A DNA stretch of 54,718 nucleotides, taken from the NCBI GenBank assembly GCA_027659245.1, contig JAQDPW010000015.1, positions 1-54,718 on the forward strand, read 5' to 3'. The notes beneath the pieces are model-generated. The model searched no databases. It worked only from the letters and a program-made list of their open reading frames with translations, and was not told where the DNA came from. Both the position numbers and the translations under genes were made by a program. Source of the stretch: Streptococcaceae bacterium AM104-57 (GTDB taxonomy: Bacteria; Bacillota; Bacilli; Lactobacillales; Streptococcaceae). Of the stretch, positions 34,960 to 45,040 are shown in pieces (the first letter of the stretch is position 1; every line of letters starts with the position of its first letter).

Positions 34960-35039
34960 ACTAAAATCCGAGAACAGTTAGTTTCATCACTAACTGTTCA
35001 ACTAAATTTTAGTCCGATTGCTAGTCACAAATCGGATTT
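34960..35039 (-). promoter_or_regulatory. Structured leader upstream of cysS with exclusive pairings
   Basis: Reading on the minus strand, AAATCCGA (35039-35032) can pair with TCGGATTT (34971-34964), an 8-bp match. Its CCGATT also pairs with the close AATCGG (35019-35014). Between them lies a perfect 11-bp hairpin, ACTAACTGTTC at 34989-34999 with its complement at 34972-34982. No T-box consensus is present. I infer an RNA switch or attenuator; the ligand is unknown. Confidence 0.5.
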
Positions 35040-35075
35040 CCTTGCTCCTTTCTAAACATAAAAGAAGAATACAGT

Positions 35076-35133
35076 AAAAAGATGAAGGGAGTCACTACGG
35101 AAGTTTTATTGCTATGTTTTCCGTTAGGCTCCC
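35076..35133 (-). terminator. Terminator of the pnp-cysE side operon
   Basis: On the minus strand GGGAGCC...CGGAA pairs with TTCCG...GACTCCC, followed by TTCATCTTTTT. It lies about 40 nt after the phosphorylase gene and before the cysS leader. Confidence 0.75.
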
Positions 35134-35169
35134 TTCCTTTCTTGTTTCGAATTTATCGTAAAGACTAGT

Positions 35170-35931
35170 CTAAACTAACTCTTGCGCAATTACTAATGCT
35201 ATATCAAAGAAAGTCATAGCATCCGCTTTTCTATCCTCGCGTCTAGCATCCCACTCATGATTGTGATGGTCGACATAGTCAGCTGTGTAGAAAAATTGAT
35301 AGACATTGGCTAGTCGATATTGGGCCCAGGCCATGATAGCTGAAGCTTCCATATCGACAACTCTAGCTCCTGCTGCTAGTCTTCGTTTGACCTTAGCAGC
35401 TGTCTCACGATAGAAGGCATCTGTGGTCCAAGACTTTGTTCTAATATACTCAATACCAACTTTGTCCAAGGCTTTTTCCATAGTTAAGAGTAGAGATTGC
35501 TCATAGACTATCTCATCACTTGCTGGAGCATAGTGATAACTAGTACCTTCATCACGTAAAGCCGAGCTTGGTAGGATAATCTTATCTGATTGAATAGACT
35601 GGTCTAGAACTCCGCAAGATCCTAAAATGATAAAGTTCTTAAATCCTCTTGCTTTGAGTTCTTCTAAGAGTCCAACAACCATTGGAGCTCCAATAAGAGC
35701 CATAGCAACTGCTACCTTACTCCCATCTTTTTCATAGATATACCATGGCATTTTGCCATTTAGATTGGTAAGATAGCCACCTTCGTAGACACCATCTATC
35801 TGCTTTACTCGTTCAAGGATTTCTCCATTAAAAGATAAAATAATGGTATCACAGATTTCTCCACCACTAAGAAGGCTTCGATCAGTTGGATCTATAACAG
35901 CAGGTACATTTTCAAATTCTTCTAATAGCAT
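35170..35931 (-). CDS. Nucleoside phosphorylase family protein
   Basis: The 253-residue protein has GLLEELKARGFKNFIILGSC (phosphate and ribose region), the purine/uridine phosphorylase signature VVDMEASAIMAWAQY, and a final helix FFDIALVIAQELV. The fold is that of PNP/UdP phosphorylases, which split nucleosides with phosphate. The exact nucleoside cannot be told. It starts 3 nt after the acetyltransferase gene and probably shares its transcript with cysE. Confidence 0.87.
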   Translation of the reverse strand: MLLEEFENVPAVIDPTDRSLLSGGEICDTIILSFNGEILERVKQIDGVYEGGYLTNLNGKMPWYIYEKDGSKVAVAMALIGAPMVVGLLEELKARGFKNFIILGSCGVLDQSIQSDKIILPSSALRDEGTSYHYAPASDEIVYEQSLLLTMEKALDKVGIEYIRTKSWTTDAFYRETAAKVKRRLAAGARVVDMEASAIMAWAQYRLANVYQFFYTADYVDHHNHEWDARREDRKADAMTFFDIALVIAQELV

Positions 35932-35934
35932 TTA

Positions 35935-36801
35935 TTACTCTTTCGCATTCAGATAAACCACTTGGGTTTGTTTGACAAAGCCAATCTTTTCATATAAGCG
36001 TTTGGCACCTACATTGCTATCTTCCACTGCAATCTGAAATTCCTTATCATTTTGCTCAATTAGTTGGTTGACAAGGGATTTTGCTAGATAGCTTCCGTAT
36101 CCTTGCCCACGTTCAAGCTCAGCTATTGCTAAACCATAGAGGTAATTCGTATTACTCGATAAATCTACCGTGCAAGTCCCAATAACCTGACCGTTTTTTA
36201 ATAAAATGTATAAGCGACTTTCTGGATCCTTCAGAGCTTCAGCGACATATCTATCCACAACTTCTCTAGATTCATGTTCCTCTGAAAATGCCTGAAATTT
36301 TAACTGACTAATTTGATCCTGATAGGAACAATCTGCTAACAAAACTTCAAGATTAGAAACGTTTGCTAACGGGTAAGGTCTTCTATCCTTGCCTAACCAA
36401 GTTTCTGTCTCTTCATCCTCGACCAATCCCCAGTTGCTGACAAAATCAGGATGGCGCTCTAGAAAAACACGCTCTGTCTGAAAAGTCACAGATTCAATTG
36501 GATAAGATGCCGTTTCTTTCTCAAAACTTCTATACAAAGCCTGCGCAATTCCTTGACGACGATGATTGGGGTGGACCAGGATCGCTACTTCCACATCTTG
36601 GTCATCTGCATAGACAGTTAATAGGCCAACAAGTTCACCTTTTTCATAATAAAGGAAAAAGGCGGGCATGTTTGGGTCAAAATTAAGCATGTTAGAGAGA
36701 TAAGGATCACGATAAGTTCCATCATAGGCTTGGCAATAGTTTATTAGTTTTTTCGCCTCAGATAGCTCCTCTTGGCTTAACTTGTTTCTTGCTTGAATCA
36801 T
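35935..36801 (-). CDS. GNAT acetyltransferase with two GNAT-like domains
   Basis: The 288-residue protein has an acetyl-CoA motif in each half: VAILVHPNHRRQGIAQALYR near residue 73 and ELERGQGYGSYLAKSLV near 232. The Q/R-x-x-G-x-G/A pattern is present in both. Two-domain GNATs are common in Firmicutes; the substrate is unknown. It lies 11 nt behind cysE and 3 nt before the phosphorylase gene. Confidence 0.88.
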   Translation of the reverse strand: MIQARNKLSQEELSEAKKLINYCQAYDGTYRDPYLSNMLNFDPNMPAFFLYYEKGELVGLLTVYADDQDVEVAILVHPNHRRQGIAQALYRSFEKETASYPIESVTFQTERVFLERHPDFVSNWGLVEDEETETWLGKDRRPYPLANVSNLEVLLADCSYQDQISQLKFQAFSEEHESREVVDRYVAEALKDPESRLYILLKNGQVIGTCTVDLSSNTNYLYGLAIAELERGQGYGSYLAKSLVNQLIEQNDKEFQIAVEDSNVGAKRLYEKIGFVKQTQVVYLNAKE

Positions 36802-36812
36802 ATAGGTATCCT

Positions 36813-37430
36813 CTATAAACCTGACGATCTATGACTGTCATCTCTCGACTGCTCAAGTTTATTGACGTAGTATTCCCGTTTTACTTCAACTTCATGAATA
36901 GTAAGCTCATCTTTTTGCCCATGAACGCGCACAATCTTGGCTGGAATACCAACCACAGTTACATCACTAGGTACGTCTGCCACAACAACCGCTGCAGCAC
37001 CGACCTTGGCATTTTCACCGATTTCAACAGGTCCAATGACTTGGGCATGAGCAGAGATGAGAACTCCCTTACGAATGGTCGGATGGCGCTTGCCACAGTC
37101 TTTTCCTGTTCCTCCAAGAGTCACCCCATGATAGAGGAGTACTCCCTTTTCAACAATGGCCGTTTCCCCAATGACCAGACCTGAACCGTGGTCGATAAAA
37201 ACACCTGAATCAATCTGAGCTCCTGGATGAATCTCAATCTGAGTCCAAAAGCGCCAGAACTGACTGTGCATACGAGCCAGGAGTTTGAAGCCATGCTTCC
37301 AGAGAAAATGCGAGAGACGGTGGGCCGCCAAGGCCTTGACACCCGGATAAGTCAGCAAAACCTCCAAAGTGGTGCGGGCCGCTGGATCATTTTCTTTTAC
37401 GATATCAATGGTTTCGCGCCACCATCCCAT
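36813..37430 (-). CDS. cysE: Serine O-acetyltransferase
   Basis: The 205-residue protein has the N-terminal helical part and the left-handed beta-helix with hexapeptides (IHPGAQIDSGVFIDHGSGLV), the catalytic loop HGVTLGGTGKDCGKRHPTI, and a C-terminal tail. It makes O-acetylserine for cysteine synthesis. It follows pnp by 15 nt, the usual streptococcal order. Confidence 0.95.
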   Translation of the reverse strand: MGWWRETIDIVKENDPAARTTLEVLLTYPGVKALAAHRLSHFLWKHGFKLLARMHSQFWRFWTQIEIHPGAQIDSGVFIDHGSGLVIGETAIVEKGVLLYHGVTLGGTGKDCGKRHPTIRKGVLISAHAQVIGPVEIGENAKVGAAAVVVADVPSDVTVVGIPAKIVRVHGQKDELTIHEVEVKREYYVNKLEQSRDDSHRSSGL

Positions 37431-37445
37431 ACATTTCTCCTTTTC

Positions 37446-39659
37446 TTATTCTGAGTCTTTTGGTGTTTCTGTAGTTTCTTTCTTAGGTTTGTGGTCCTTG
37501 TGATGACGTGGGCGGTGAGGACGCTCTGATTTTTCACCTTTTTCATCACGTTCAGGTTTCGGTGGACGTGGCAAGAGTGCTTTCATCGAAGCATCTACAC
37601 GACCTTTTTCATCGATCTTAATAACCTTCACATCTACAAAATCACCAATTTGAACTAAATCTTCTACATTATTGGTGCGAGTCCAAGCCATTTCAGAAAT
37701 ATGCACAAGTGCATCTGTCTTATCAAAGAGGTTGACAAAGGCACCAAATTTCTCAATACGAACAACTTTAGCATGGTAGACTTCATCCACTTTGGCTTCA
37801 CGAACCAAACCAGCGATGATTTCTTTGGTACGGTTAATAGCATCTTGGTCGCTAGAGTAGATAGACACATTACCTTCTTCGTCGATATCAATCTTAACGC
37901 CTGTCTCAGCGATAATCTTGTCAATGGTTTCTCCACCTTTACCAATGACAATCTTAATCTTGTCCACATCAATCTTGATGATATCAATTTTCGGTGCAGT
38001 TGGAGCCAATTCTGGACGAACTTCTGGAATCGTTGCTTCTATCACATCAAGGATTTCAAAACGAGCTTTCTTGGCTTGAGCAAGTGCTTCTGTCAAGATT
38101 TCTGCAGTAATCCCTTGAATTTTGATATCCATTTGTAGGGCTGTAATCCCGTCACGAGTTCCTGCAACCTTGAAGTCCATGTCTCCAAAGTGGTCTTCCA
38201 AACCTTGGATATCTGTCAATACTGTATAGTTGTTTCCATCTGAGATAAGCCCCATAGCAATACCAGCTACTGGCGCCTTGATTGGCACACCACCAGCCAT
38301 AAGGGCAAGTGTTCCTGCACAGATAGAGGCTTGAGATGAAGAACCGTTTGATTCCAAGACTTCTGCTACTAGACGAATCGCATATGGGAATTCTTCCAAG
38401 CTTGGCAATACTTGAGCAAGGGCACGCTCACCGAGAGCACCGTGACCAATCTCACGACGGCCAGGAGCACCGTAACGACCTGTTTCCCCTACAGAGTATT
38501 GTGGGAAGTTATAGTGGTGCATAAAGCGTTTCTTGTACTCTGGATCCAAACCATCGATGATTTGCGTTTCACCCATTGGCGCCAAAGTCAAGATAGAAAG
38601 AGCTTGCGTTTGTCCACGAGTGAAGAGACCAGAACCGTGTACGCGAGGAAGGAAATCAACAACCGCATCCAAAGGACGGATTTCATCAACCTTACGGCCG
38701 TCAGGACGTACCTTGTCTTCTGTGATCAAACGGCGCACTTCAGCATGTTCCATTTGTTCCAAGATTTCAGCTACATCACGCATGATACGGTCAAATTCTT
38801 CGTGGTCTGCATATTTTTCTTCGTAAACTGCTGTTACTTGGTCTTTTACTGCTTGAGTTGCAGCTTCACGCGCCAATTTTTCTTCTACTTGGACCGCTTT
38901 TTGAAGGTCACTGTTGTAGGCTGCGATGATTTCAGCTTGCAAGTCAGCATCTACATGAAGCAATTCCACTTCTGCTTTTTCTTTACCAACTGCCGCTACG
39001 ATTTCTTCTTGGAAGGCAATCAATTCTTTGACAGCTTCATGTCCTTTGAGAAGAGCTTCCAACATGATTTCTTCTGACAATTCTTTGGCACCAGACTCTA
39101 CCATGTTGATAGCGTGCTTCGTACCAGCTACTGTCAATTCAAGAAGCGATTGCTCTGCTTGTTCTTGACTTGGGTTGATGATAATTTCTCCATCAACATA
39201 CCCCACTTGTACCCCGGCGATTGGTCCGTCAAATGGAATATCTGAGATAGAAAGTGCCAAGGATGAACCAAACATAGCTGCCATTGGTGCAGAGGCATTT
39301 TCATCGTAAGAAAGTACAGTGTTGATCACTTGCACTTCATTACGGAAACCTTCCGCAAACATCGGACGAATTGGACGGTCAATCAAACGCGCTGTCAAAG
39401 TCGCATCTGTTGAAGGACGTCCTTCACGTTTCATGAAGCCACCAGGAAACTTCCCAGCTGCATACATTTTTTCTTCGTAGTTGACTTGAAGCGGGAAGAA
39501 ATCCCCAGTTGCCATTTTCTTAGACATAACGGCAGCAGTCAAGACCGTTGACTCACCGTAACGCACCACAACAGAGCCATTTGCTTGCTTAGCAACCTGA
39601 CCAGTCTCTACGATCAACTCACGACCAGCAAAAATCGTTTGAAACACATGTTTTGTCAT
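37446..39659 (-). CDS. pnp: Polyribonucleotide nucleotidyltransferase (PNPase)
   Basis: I start at ATG 39659 ([20 protein letters not shown]) with AAAGGGGA upstream, giving 737 residues. Two RNase PH domains are present (first with [20 protein letters not shown], second with [14 protein letters not shown] and [16 protein letters not shown]). A KH domain ([17 protein letters not shown]) and an S1 domain ([20 protein letters not shown] in outline, near 620) follow, then a basic Pro/Lys/His-rich tail. It degrades RNA 3' to 5' with phosphate in the degradosome. Confidence 0.97.
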   Translation of the reverse strand: MTKHVFQTIFAGRELIVETGQVAKQANGSVVVRYGESTVLTAAVMSKKMATGDFFPLQVNYEEKMYAAGKFPGGFMKREGRPSTDATLTARLIDRPIRPMFAEGFRNEVQVINTVLSYDENASAPMAAMFGSSLALSISDIPFDGPIAGVQVGYVDGEIIINPSQEQAEQSLLELTVAGTKHAINMVESGAKELSEEIMLEALLKGHEAVKELIAFQEEIVAAVGKEKAEVELLHVDADLQAEIIAAYNSDLQKAVQVEEKLAREAATQAVKDQVTAVYEEKYADHEEFDRIMRDVAEILEQMEHAEVRRLITEDKVRPDGRKVDEIRPLDAVVDFLPRVHGSGLFTRGQTQALSILTLAPMGETQIIDGLDPEYKKRFMHHYNFPQYSVGETGRYGAPGRREIGHGALGERALAQVLPSLEEFPYAIRLVAEVLESNGSSSQASICAGTLALMAGGVPIKAPVAGIAMGLISDGNNYTVLTDIQGLEDHFGDMDFKVAGTRDGITALQMDIKIQGITAEILTEALAQAKKARFEILDVIEATIPEVRPELAPTAPKIDIIKIDVDKIKIVIGKGGETIDKIIAETGVKIDIDEEGNVSIYSSDQDAINRTKEIIAGLVREAKVDEVYHAKVVRIEKFGAFVNLFDKTDALVHISEMAWTRTNNVEDLVQIGDFVDVKVIKIDEKGRVDASMKALLPRPPKPERDEKGEKSERPHRPRHHKDHKPKKETTETPKDSE

Positions 39660-39745
39660 TTTAATCCCCTTTGGATTGATAAAATTATACGCCTTGCCTA
39701 CAAAGATCAAGATACTAAGGCCGTCAAAAGCAAAGTAAAAATAGG

Positions 39746-39781
39746 AAACTGACGAAGTCTTCGACGAAGACAAGACAGTTT
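39746..39781. repeat. Hairpin upstream of pnp
   Basis: AAACTG...CAGTTT encloses GTCTTC-GAC-GAAGAC. A T-run follows on the plus strand. It lies about 90 bp before the pnp start, so it may be part of the pnp leader (PNPase often autoregulates through a leader stem) or an intergenic repeat. Apart from this and the terminator at 39946, I see nothing in 39660-39992. Confidence 0.45.
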
Positions 39782-39945
39782 ATCTTTTTTACACAGCTTT
39801 TCGGCCGGGTTCAGTTACTCAAGATATTTTTGTTGGTTCTAGTTGAGTTTGAACAGATTTTAGACGTTTATACCCTCATCTTTGTATCAAGTACGTACAG
39901 AGTCTATTTTATCATATTTTTCTTAAAAAGTGCGGCCTTTTCTAT

Positions 39946-39984
39946 TAAAAAGGAACCATTCCTCCATGAAAAGAAGAATGGTTT
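39946..39984 (-). terminator. Terminator after metF
   Basis: On the minus strand AACCATTC pairs with GAATGGTT, then CCTTTTTAAT. It closes the metE-metF unit. Confidence 0.8.
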
Positions 39985-39992
39985 GCTTTTTA

Positions 39993-40859
39993 TTATCCTA
40001 AAGACTGGTGATTGAACAAGGCATGAGTTGCTTGGTGGATGTATTTTGCTGTATCCGCATTGTTCATAGTGTAGAGATGCACACCGGCAACATCCTGAGT
40101 TACCAAGTCCACGATTTGGTCCACTGCATAGGCAAGTCCTGCTGCTCTGAGCGACTCAGGGTCATGCTCATACTTGTCTAAGATGGCTTTAAACTTACGT
40201 GGGAGATGGATATTCTCACAAGTCTTCAAAAGACGAAGAGCTTGGTTACGGTTGAGGATTGGCATGATACCCGCATGAATAGGCACATCAATTCCAGCCA
40301 AGGTACACTTGTCTTGGAAATCATAGAAACGCTCATTGTCAAAGAAAAGCTGCGTTACAAGGCTTGAACAGCCTGCATCCACTTTCTTCTTGAGATTTTG
40401 AATATCCGAGATCTGGTTTGGCGAGTCAGGGTGCCCTTCTGGATAGCAAGCGCCAACAATATCAAAGTGAGGGGCTTGTCCCTTGATGAACTCGATCAAG
40501 TCCGTTGCGTAGCGGAAATCCTTTTGCGGCTCCACATCAGGGATAATATCCCCACGCAGGGCCAAGATTTTCTGCACCCCAACCTTGTCTAAATCTATAA
40601 TTGTCTCAGCAACCTTATCCTTGGTCAAGTAAATGGCTGGCAAGTGAGCGATTGTCGGAATAGCCAAGTCATTCTGGATAAAGTCAGCCAAACGAACCGT
40701 CGTCTCTTTGATATTAAATTTATTATTGCTGGCAGTCACACTGATAAAGTGTGGAGCCAAATCTTGCATGTTTTGCAGAGCTGCAATAATTTTATCATTG
40801 CCTACTGCTGGGTTTGGAGGGAAAACTTCAAATGAGAGGGACGGTGTTTGACGTGACAT
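39993..40859 (-). CDS. metF: 5,10-methylenetetrahydrofolate reductase
   Basis: The 288-residue TIM-barrel enzyme starts MSRQTPSLSFEVFPP, with the catalytic Glu in SFEVFPP. It has ILALRGDIIPD (FAD site) and IPIHAGIMPILNRNQALRLL, all typical of MetF. It makes 5-methyl-THF for MetE. It follows metE by 62 nt, so one methionine-regulated transcript is likely. Confidence 0.95.
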   Translation of the reverse strand: MSRQTPSLSFEVFPPNPAVGNDKIIAALQNMQDLAPHFISVTASNNKFNIKETTVRLADFIQNDLAIPTIAHLPAIYLTKDKVAETIIDLDKVGVQKILALRGDIIPDVEPQKDFRYATDLIEFIKGQAPHFDIVGACYPEGHPDSPNQISDIQNLKKKVDAGCSSLVTQLFFDNERFYDFQDKCTLAGIDVPIHAGIMPILNRNQALRLLKTCENIHLPRKFKAILDKYEHDPESLRAAGLAYAVDQIVDLVTQDVAGVHLYTMNNADTAKYIHQATHALFNHQSLG

Positions 40860-40921
40860 ATGTATGAACCTTTTCTAGTTGATTTCTTACTGATCAACCA
40901 TGTATGGAGAAATGTCTTTTC

Positions 40922-43171
40922 TTACAATTTCTCACGCGCAGCTTTAGCAGCTTCTACAAGGCGGATCAAGCTTTCTTTAGTTTCTGGAATACCACGTGTT
41001 TTCAAACCACAGTCAGGGTTGATCCAAACTTTTCTGCTTGGCACTTTAGCAAGGATTGCTTCGATTGTGTGGTCGATTTCGCCTTCGTTAGGCACACGAG
41101 GTGAGTGGATATCGTAAACCCCAGGTCCAACTTCTGTTTGGAAGTTTTTCGCTTTGAGTTCGTCCAAGATTTCAAGGTTTGAACGGCTAGCTTCAAAGGA
41201 AATAACGTCTGCATCCAAGTTGTCGATAGCTGGGATGATATCTGTAAATTCTGAGTAACACATGTGAGTGTGGATTTGTGTGTCTGGTGCTACTGTTGAG
41301 TGTACCAAGCGGAAGGCTGGAATAGCCCAGTCAAGGTAATCTTCGTACCAGTCGCTACGACGGAGTGGCAATTTCTCACGAAGAGCAGCCTCGTCGATTT
41401 GGATGATTTTCACGCCTGCAGCTTCAAGGTCAAGAACTTCATCCTTGATTGCAAGAGCGATTTGAAGAGTAGAATCCTTGATAGAGATGTCTTCACGTGG
41501 GAATGACCAGTTAAGGATGGTAACAGGTCCAGTCAACATACCTTTAACAGGTTTGTCAGTACGACTTTGTGCATAGCTAGACCATTTAACAGTGATTGGG
41601 TTGAGACGAGTCACATCACCCCAGATGATTGGTGGTTTAACACCACGCATACCGTATGATTGTACCCAACCATTCTTAGAGAAGAGGTAACCTGACAAGT
41701 TTTGACCGAAGTACTCAACCATGTCGTTACGCTCGAATTCACCGTGTACAAGCACGTCAAATCCAACTTCTTCTTGCCATTTGATCCATTCGTCGATGGT
41801 TTCAGCAAGGAAAGCATCGTATTCTTCTTGTGACAATTCACCCTTACGGAAGGCCAAACGTTTAGCACGAACTTCCTTAGTTTGAGGGAATGAACCGATG
41901 GTTGTTGTTGGAAGAGCTGGAAGTTTGAAGACATCTTCTTGGATAGCTTCACGTTCAGCAAAGGCTGGCAAACGAGTGTAATCTGCGTCAGTCAATCCAG
42001 CGATACGAGCACGAAGTTCCGCATTTTCACCAACACGTTCAGTCGCAAAGAGTTCTTTGTTTGCTGCAAGAGCTTGTTCACCTTGACCGTTGCGGATAGC
42101 ATCCAAGTCACGGATTTCATCCAATTTTTCAACAGCAAATGCAAAGTGGTTCAAGATAGCTGGTTCAAATTCTTCATTAGCAGTTGTAAATGGCACATGA
42201 AGAAGTGAACATGAGCTAGTCAAAACGATATTTTCAGCTGGAATTTGCTCAAGAACAGCCAAGCTCTTTTCGTAGTTGTTGCGCCAGATGTTCTTACCAT
42301 TGACAATACCTGCATAGAGAGTCTTGTCAGCTGGGAATCCACCTTTAACGAGTTCAAGAGTTTTCTTACCTTCAACGAAGTCAAGACCGATGGCATCTAC
42401 TGGCAAGTTCACAAGGTCAGCGTAGACGTCACGAACGTCACCGAAGTAAGTTTGAAGCAAGACTTCAAGACCTTTTTTGTCAGCCAAGAGTTTGTTGTAG
42501 AGGTTCAAGAAGAGGGCTTTTTCTTCAGCTGTCAAATCTTTGACAAGAGCAGCTTCGTCCAATTGGATACGAGTCGCACCAAGTTCAGACAATTTTGCAA
42601 AAACATCTTGGTAAGCAGCTACTAAGCTATCTACGAAATCTTCTGCTTTCACACCTTCTTCAAAGTCTGACAATTGAAGGAAAGTGAATGGACCTACAAG
42701 GACTGGACGAGTGTTAAGACCAAGTTCTTTTGCTTCTTGGAACTCATCGAAAATCTTGCGACCAGCCAATTTTACTTGAGTGTCTTTTTCAAATTTAGGA
42801 ACGATGTAGTGGTAGTTAGTGTTGAACCATTTCTTCATCGGAAGGGCACGAACATCCCCTTTTTCACCTTGGTAACCACGCGCCAATGCAAAGTAGCGCT
42901 CAAGTTCTGATAATTCCAAGTTTTGAACAGATGCAGGAACCACGTTAAAGAGGAAGGCTGCATCAAGGAAGTTGTCATAGTGAGAAAAGTCATTTGATGG
43001 GATTTCAGTGATGCCTTTTTCTTTGACAATGTTCCAGTGTTTCGCACGTAATTCTTTAGCCGCAGCCAAGAGTTCGTCTACTGAGATTTCATTTCTAAAG
43101 TATTTTTCAGTTGTAAATTTTAATTCGCGGAATTCGCCCAAACGAGGGAAACCGATGATCGTAGTTGACAT
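40922..43171 (-). CDS. metE: Cobalamin-independent methionine synthase
   Basis: I start at ATG 43171 ([19 protein letters not shown]), with TTGGAGGAC upstream, giving 749 residues, the normal size. The C-terminal barrel holds the zinc ligands in HTHMCYSEF (His, Cys), a Glu in the middle (SFEASRSN region) and Cys in [11 protein letters not shown]. It transfers the methyl group of methyl-THF-polyglutamate to homocysteine. A perfect MET-box lies 81 bp upstream. Confidence 0.97.
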   Translation of the reverse strand: MSTTIIGFPRLGEFRELKFTTEKYFRNEISVDELLAAAKELRAKHWNIVKEKGITEIPSNDFSHYDNFLDAAFLFNVVPASVQNLELSELERYFALARGYQGEKGDVRALPMKKWFNTNYHYIVPKFEKDTQVKLAGRKIFDEFQEAKELGLNTRPVLVGPFTFLQLSDFEEGVKAEDFVDSLVAAYQDVFAKLSELGATRIQLDEAALVKDLTAEEKALFLNLYNKLLADKKGLEVLLQTYFGDVRDVYADLVNLPVDAIGLDFVEGKKTLELVKGGFPADKTLYAGIVNGKNIWRNNYEKSLAVLEQIPAENIVLTSSCSLLHVPFTTANEEFEPAILNHFAFAVEKLDEIRDLDAIRNGQGEQALAANKELFATERVGENAELRARIAGLTDADYTRLPAFAEREAIQEDVFKLPALPTTTIGSFPQTKEVRAKRLAFRKGELSQEEYDAFLAETIDEWIKWQEEVGFDVLVHGEFERNDMVEYFGQNLSGYLFSKNGWVQSYGMRGVKPPIIWGDVTRLNPITVKWSSYAQSRTDKPVKGMLTGPVTILNWSFPREDISIKDSTLQIALAIKDEVLDLEAAGVKIIQIDEAALREKLPLRRSDWYEDYLDWAIPAFRLVHSTVAPDTQIHTHMCYSEFTDIIPAIDNLDADVISFEASRSNLEILDELKAKNFQTEVGPGVYDIHSPRVPNEGEIDHTIEAILAKVPSRKVWINPDCGLKTRGIPETKESLIRLVEAAKAAREKL

Positions 43172-43251
43172 GATGTGTCCTCCAAAATTTGTTGTTGAAA
43201 CTATCTTAACAGAAAAGAAAGCGTCTGTATAATTGTAAAAAATTAGGCTTT

Positions 43252-43272
43252 GATATAGTTTGAAACTATATC
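43252..43272. promoter_or_regulatory. MET-box (MtaR/MetR operator) of metEF
   Basis: GATATAGTTT (43252-43261), G, AAACTATATC (43263-43272) is a perfect dyad with the core TATAGTTT-N-AAACTATA. It equals the methionine-regulator box described for streptococci. It lies at or just upstream of the presumed -35 region of metE (minus strand). A hairpin AAAGGCCTGAG...CTCAAATCCTTTG lies behind it at about 43291-43322. The rest up to 43494 shows no gene. Confidence 0.85.
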
Positions 43273-43494
43273 TCTGTTTTAAACAAAAGAAAAAGGCCTG
43301 AGAAAAATGCCTCAAATCCTTTGTGTAGCTTGTTTTATAGCTCTATTGCAGTTGGGTTCTTCAAACGCGTTATTAGTAATTCTTATAAGTGACTATGGCT
43401 TGTTATTAGAAAAGACTATAAGTTGATTTATCTATATTATACACTTGAGGCACTATAACTGTTAAATTTGTTAAAGTTTTCCAACTTCTTCCTA

Positions 43495-43791
43495 TCAACT
43501 CTTTCTCTGTTCAAGTGGAACGACTGCTAGTGTCTTGCCTAAACTGGCTAAAACTTTTAAGACCGTATCCAACTGAGGGCTCGTCTTTCCTGTTTCCATT
43601 CTAGCTATGACAGGTTGACTTACTCCACTAAGTTCTTCTAGCTTTTTCTGGCTGATTCCTTGCTCATGTCTGGCTTCAATCAACTCACTCATGATAGCCA
43701 CTCGCATATCACTTTCAAGGATTTCCTCCTTGGTAAAAAGTTCTGACCGGACATCCTTCCAATTACTCCCAATAACACTATTCTTCATCAC
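43495..43791 (-). CDS. HigA-like antitoxin, XRE helix-turn-helix
   Basis: The 98-residue protein has an XRE helix-turn-helix in its second half ([20 protein letters not shown], then [20 protein letters not shown]), and its N-terminus ([20 protein letters not shown]) is a helix that could bind the toxin. It overlaps the toxin gene by 14 nt and lies behind it, as in HigBA-type pairs. It should neutralise the toxin and repress the promoter at 44165-44193. Confidence 0.88.
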   Translation of the reverse strand: MMKNSVIGSNWKDVRSELFTKEEILESDMRVAIMSELIEARHEQGISQKKLEELSGVSQPVIARMETGKTSPQLDTVLKVLASLGKTLAVVPLEQRKS

Positions 43792-44146
43792 TTCCCCCTC
43801 TTTCTTTTAAGTCATTTAGTTCACGCTTGGCTTTTTTAATTTCTCTTCTAGGAGTCTTTTGAGTCTTTTTGACAAAATGATGTAAGAGAACAAAGCTCCC
43901 ATCAATCCAAGCTACAAATAAAATCCTGTCCCTAAGAGGTCTTAATTCCCATATCTCATCTTCTAAATGTTTAATATAGGGTTCACCAGCTCTAGTCCCA
44001 TGTTGACTCAACAACTCAATATAGTCGTTTAGTTTATTGAGTTTAATACGACTATCCTTACTTTTCTGACAAGCAAATTCTCTCATATAATCCAAGACTG
44101 GCTCATTTCCATTTTTGTCCTTATAGAAGTAAATTGTGTGCACCAA
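43778..44146 (-). CDS. HigB/RelE-like toxin (phage Gp49-like)
   Basis: The 122-residue basic protein has [20 protein letters not shown] at the start, then [20 protein letters not shown] and [20 protein letters not shown], typical of the phage-derived Gp49/HigB family of mRNA interferases. A C-terminal [15 protein letters not shown] tail follows. It would cut mRNA at the ribosome when free of antitoxin. Confidence 0.9.
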   Translation of the reverse strand: MVHTIYFYKDKNGNEPVLDYMREFACQKSKDSRIKLNKLNDYIELLSQHGTRAGEPYIKHLEDEIWELRPLRDRILFVAWIDGSFVLLHHFVKKTQKTPRREIKKAKRELNDLKERGGSDEE

Positions 44147-44164
44147 GCAACCTCTTTCAATTTA

Positions 44165-44193
44165 ATTATAACTTAAAAGTTATTGAAAGTAAA
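44165..44193 (-). promoter_or_regulatory. Promoter and operator of the toxin-antitoxin pair
   Basis: On the minus strand TTTACT (44188-44193) and TATAAT (44165-44170) are spaced by 17 bp. The palindrome ATAACTT-AA-AAGTTAT (44168-44183) lies over the -10 region, a natural place for autorepression by the antitoxin. Confidence 0.7.
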
Positions 44194-44286
44194 TCCAAAT
44201 ACTTACAAAAAGAAGACCTTAGAAAAACTCTAAAGGTCTCATCTTTATTATTCGAAAAAATACGAACAGAGTTATAATCCTTATTA

Positions 44287-44652
44287 TCACTCCAGCTCTA
44301 TCCCCTTATCACGGAGATTAACCAGGCACTCCTCATAGTAGACAGCGTCATGTTCGCTATAGATCGGACTATTCAGCTTTTCCTCTGCTAAGTCTTGATA
44401 AGGAGGGCAGGTTTTGCCACGGTAGTTCTTGTCCAGCCACTCTGGACTGACCTTATAGCCACGGGCAGCCATCTCCTCCATGATCAAGTCATGATAGGCA
44501 TAGAGACGATATGGCGAATGGGTAAAGACATAGTCAACCGTTGCATGCTTTCTGCCCCAACCATTGCCACGCAGGGCGCAACACTCTCGATGTTGCCCCA
44601 AGAGCTGAGGACGGGGAAGTTGTGAAATCAAAGCCTCATGCCAAAGTCTCAT
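44287..44652 (-). CDS. TIGR02328/pyrimidine-dimer-glycosylase-like protein
   Basis: The 121-residue protein begins MRLWHEALISQLPRPQLLGQ, followed by HRECCALRGNGWGRKHATVD. This is the conserved start of the TIGR02328 family, related to the T4 endonuclease V fold. The N-terminal basic helix and HRE (Glu as catalytic acid in EndoV) are in place. Its role in streptococci is unproven. It overlaps the preceding gene by 17 nt. Confidence 0.85.
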   Translation of the reverse strand: MRLWHEALISQLPRPQLLGQHRECCALRGNGWGRKHATVDYVFTHSPYRLYAYHDLIMEEMAARGYKVSPEWLDKNYRGKTCPPYQDLAEEKLNSPIYSEHDAVYYEECLVNLRDKGIELE

Positions 44653-45040
44653 GGGAGTCTCCTTTCAGCAAAGTAGAATTTTGTAAATATCTATTTGGGT
44701 AACGTTCAAGCAACTCTCTCGTCTTAGCAATTAATTCTTCTTTGGTAGCATGACCAGAGTGATAACGCTCCAGTAAAAACATATAATCCTTGCGTTCAGT
44801 CTCCATTGCTTTCCTCTTGAAATATCCCCAAATATGCTGAAAAGCATTGCAAACCTGACCCCTGTGTTCTGGAATCTGACAGGCACGGTCAATCATCTCT
44901 TGAACCTGACTCAGCTCCACCACTTCTTGCTTAAGATACTGGCGAATGTCTTTGTAAATATTGCTGGAATGGCTCAAAACAAGGTATTTATTTTCCGCCC
45001 AGAGTTGCTGACAAAGGACACGTTGTTTGTTGTTTTCCAT
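44636..45040 (-). CDS. YbgA-like (DUF1722) protein
   Basis: The 134-residue protein has LWAENKYLVLSHSSNIYKDI near residue 13, which matches the start of the DUF1722 domain, and then helices with HRGQVCNAFQHIWGYFKRKA. DUF1722 proteins are often joined or next to photolyase-type or repair genes, which fits the neighbour with EndoV-like fold. Its start lies within the 3' end of the longer Fic frame, an overlap of 67 nt. Confidence 0.8.
   Translation of the reverse strand: MENNKQRVLCQQLWAENKYLVLSHSSNIYKDIRQYLKQEVVELSQVQEMIDRACQIPEHRGQVCNAFQHIWGYFKRKAMETERKDYMFLLERYHSGHATKEELIAKTRELLERYPNRYLQNSTLLKGDSHETLA

Noticed and set aside
34942..35040. T-box for cysS
   Set aside because: No AGGTGGNACC-type T-box sequence or specifier stem is visible; only other hairpins are.
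38412..39077. 221-codon frame antisense to pnp
   Set aside because: It is caused by codon bias of pnp. Its protein is Phe/Cys-rich and without plausible domains.
42245..42625. 126-codon frame antisense to metE
   Set aside because: The metE reading frame is complete and conserved; the antisense frame has no start signal.
43495..44146. Reading the pair as an hsd-associated regulator
   Set aside because: Both proteins match HigB/Gp49 and XRE antitoxin forms and lie far from hsdR; a toxin-antitoxin pair is simpler.
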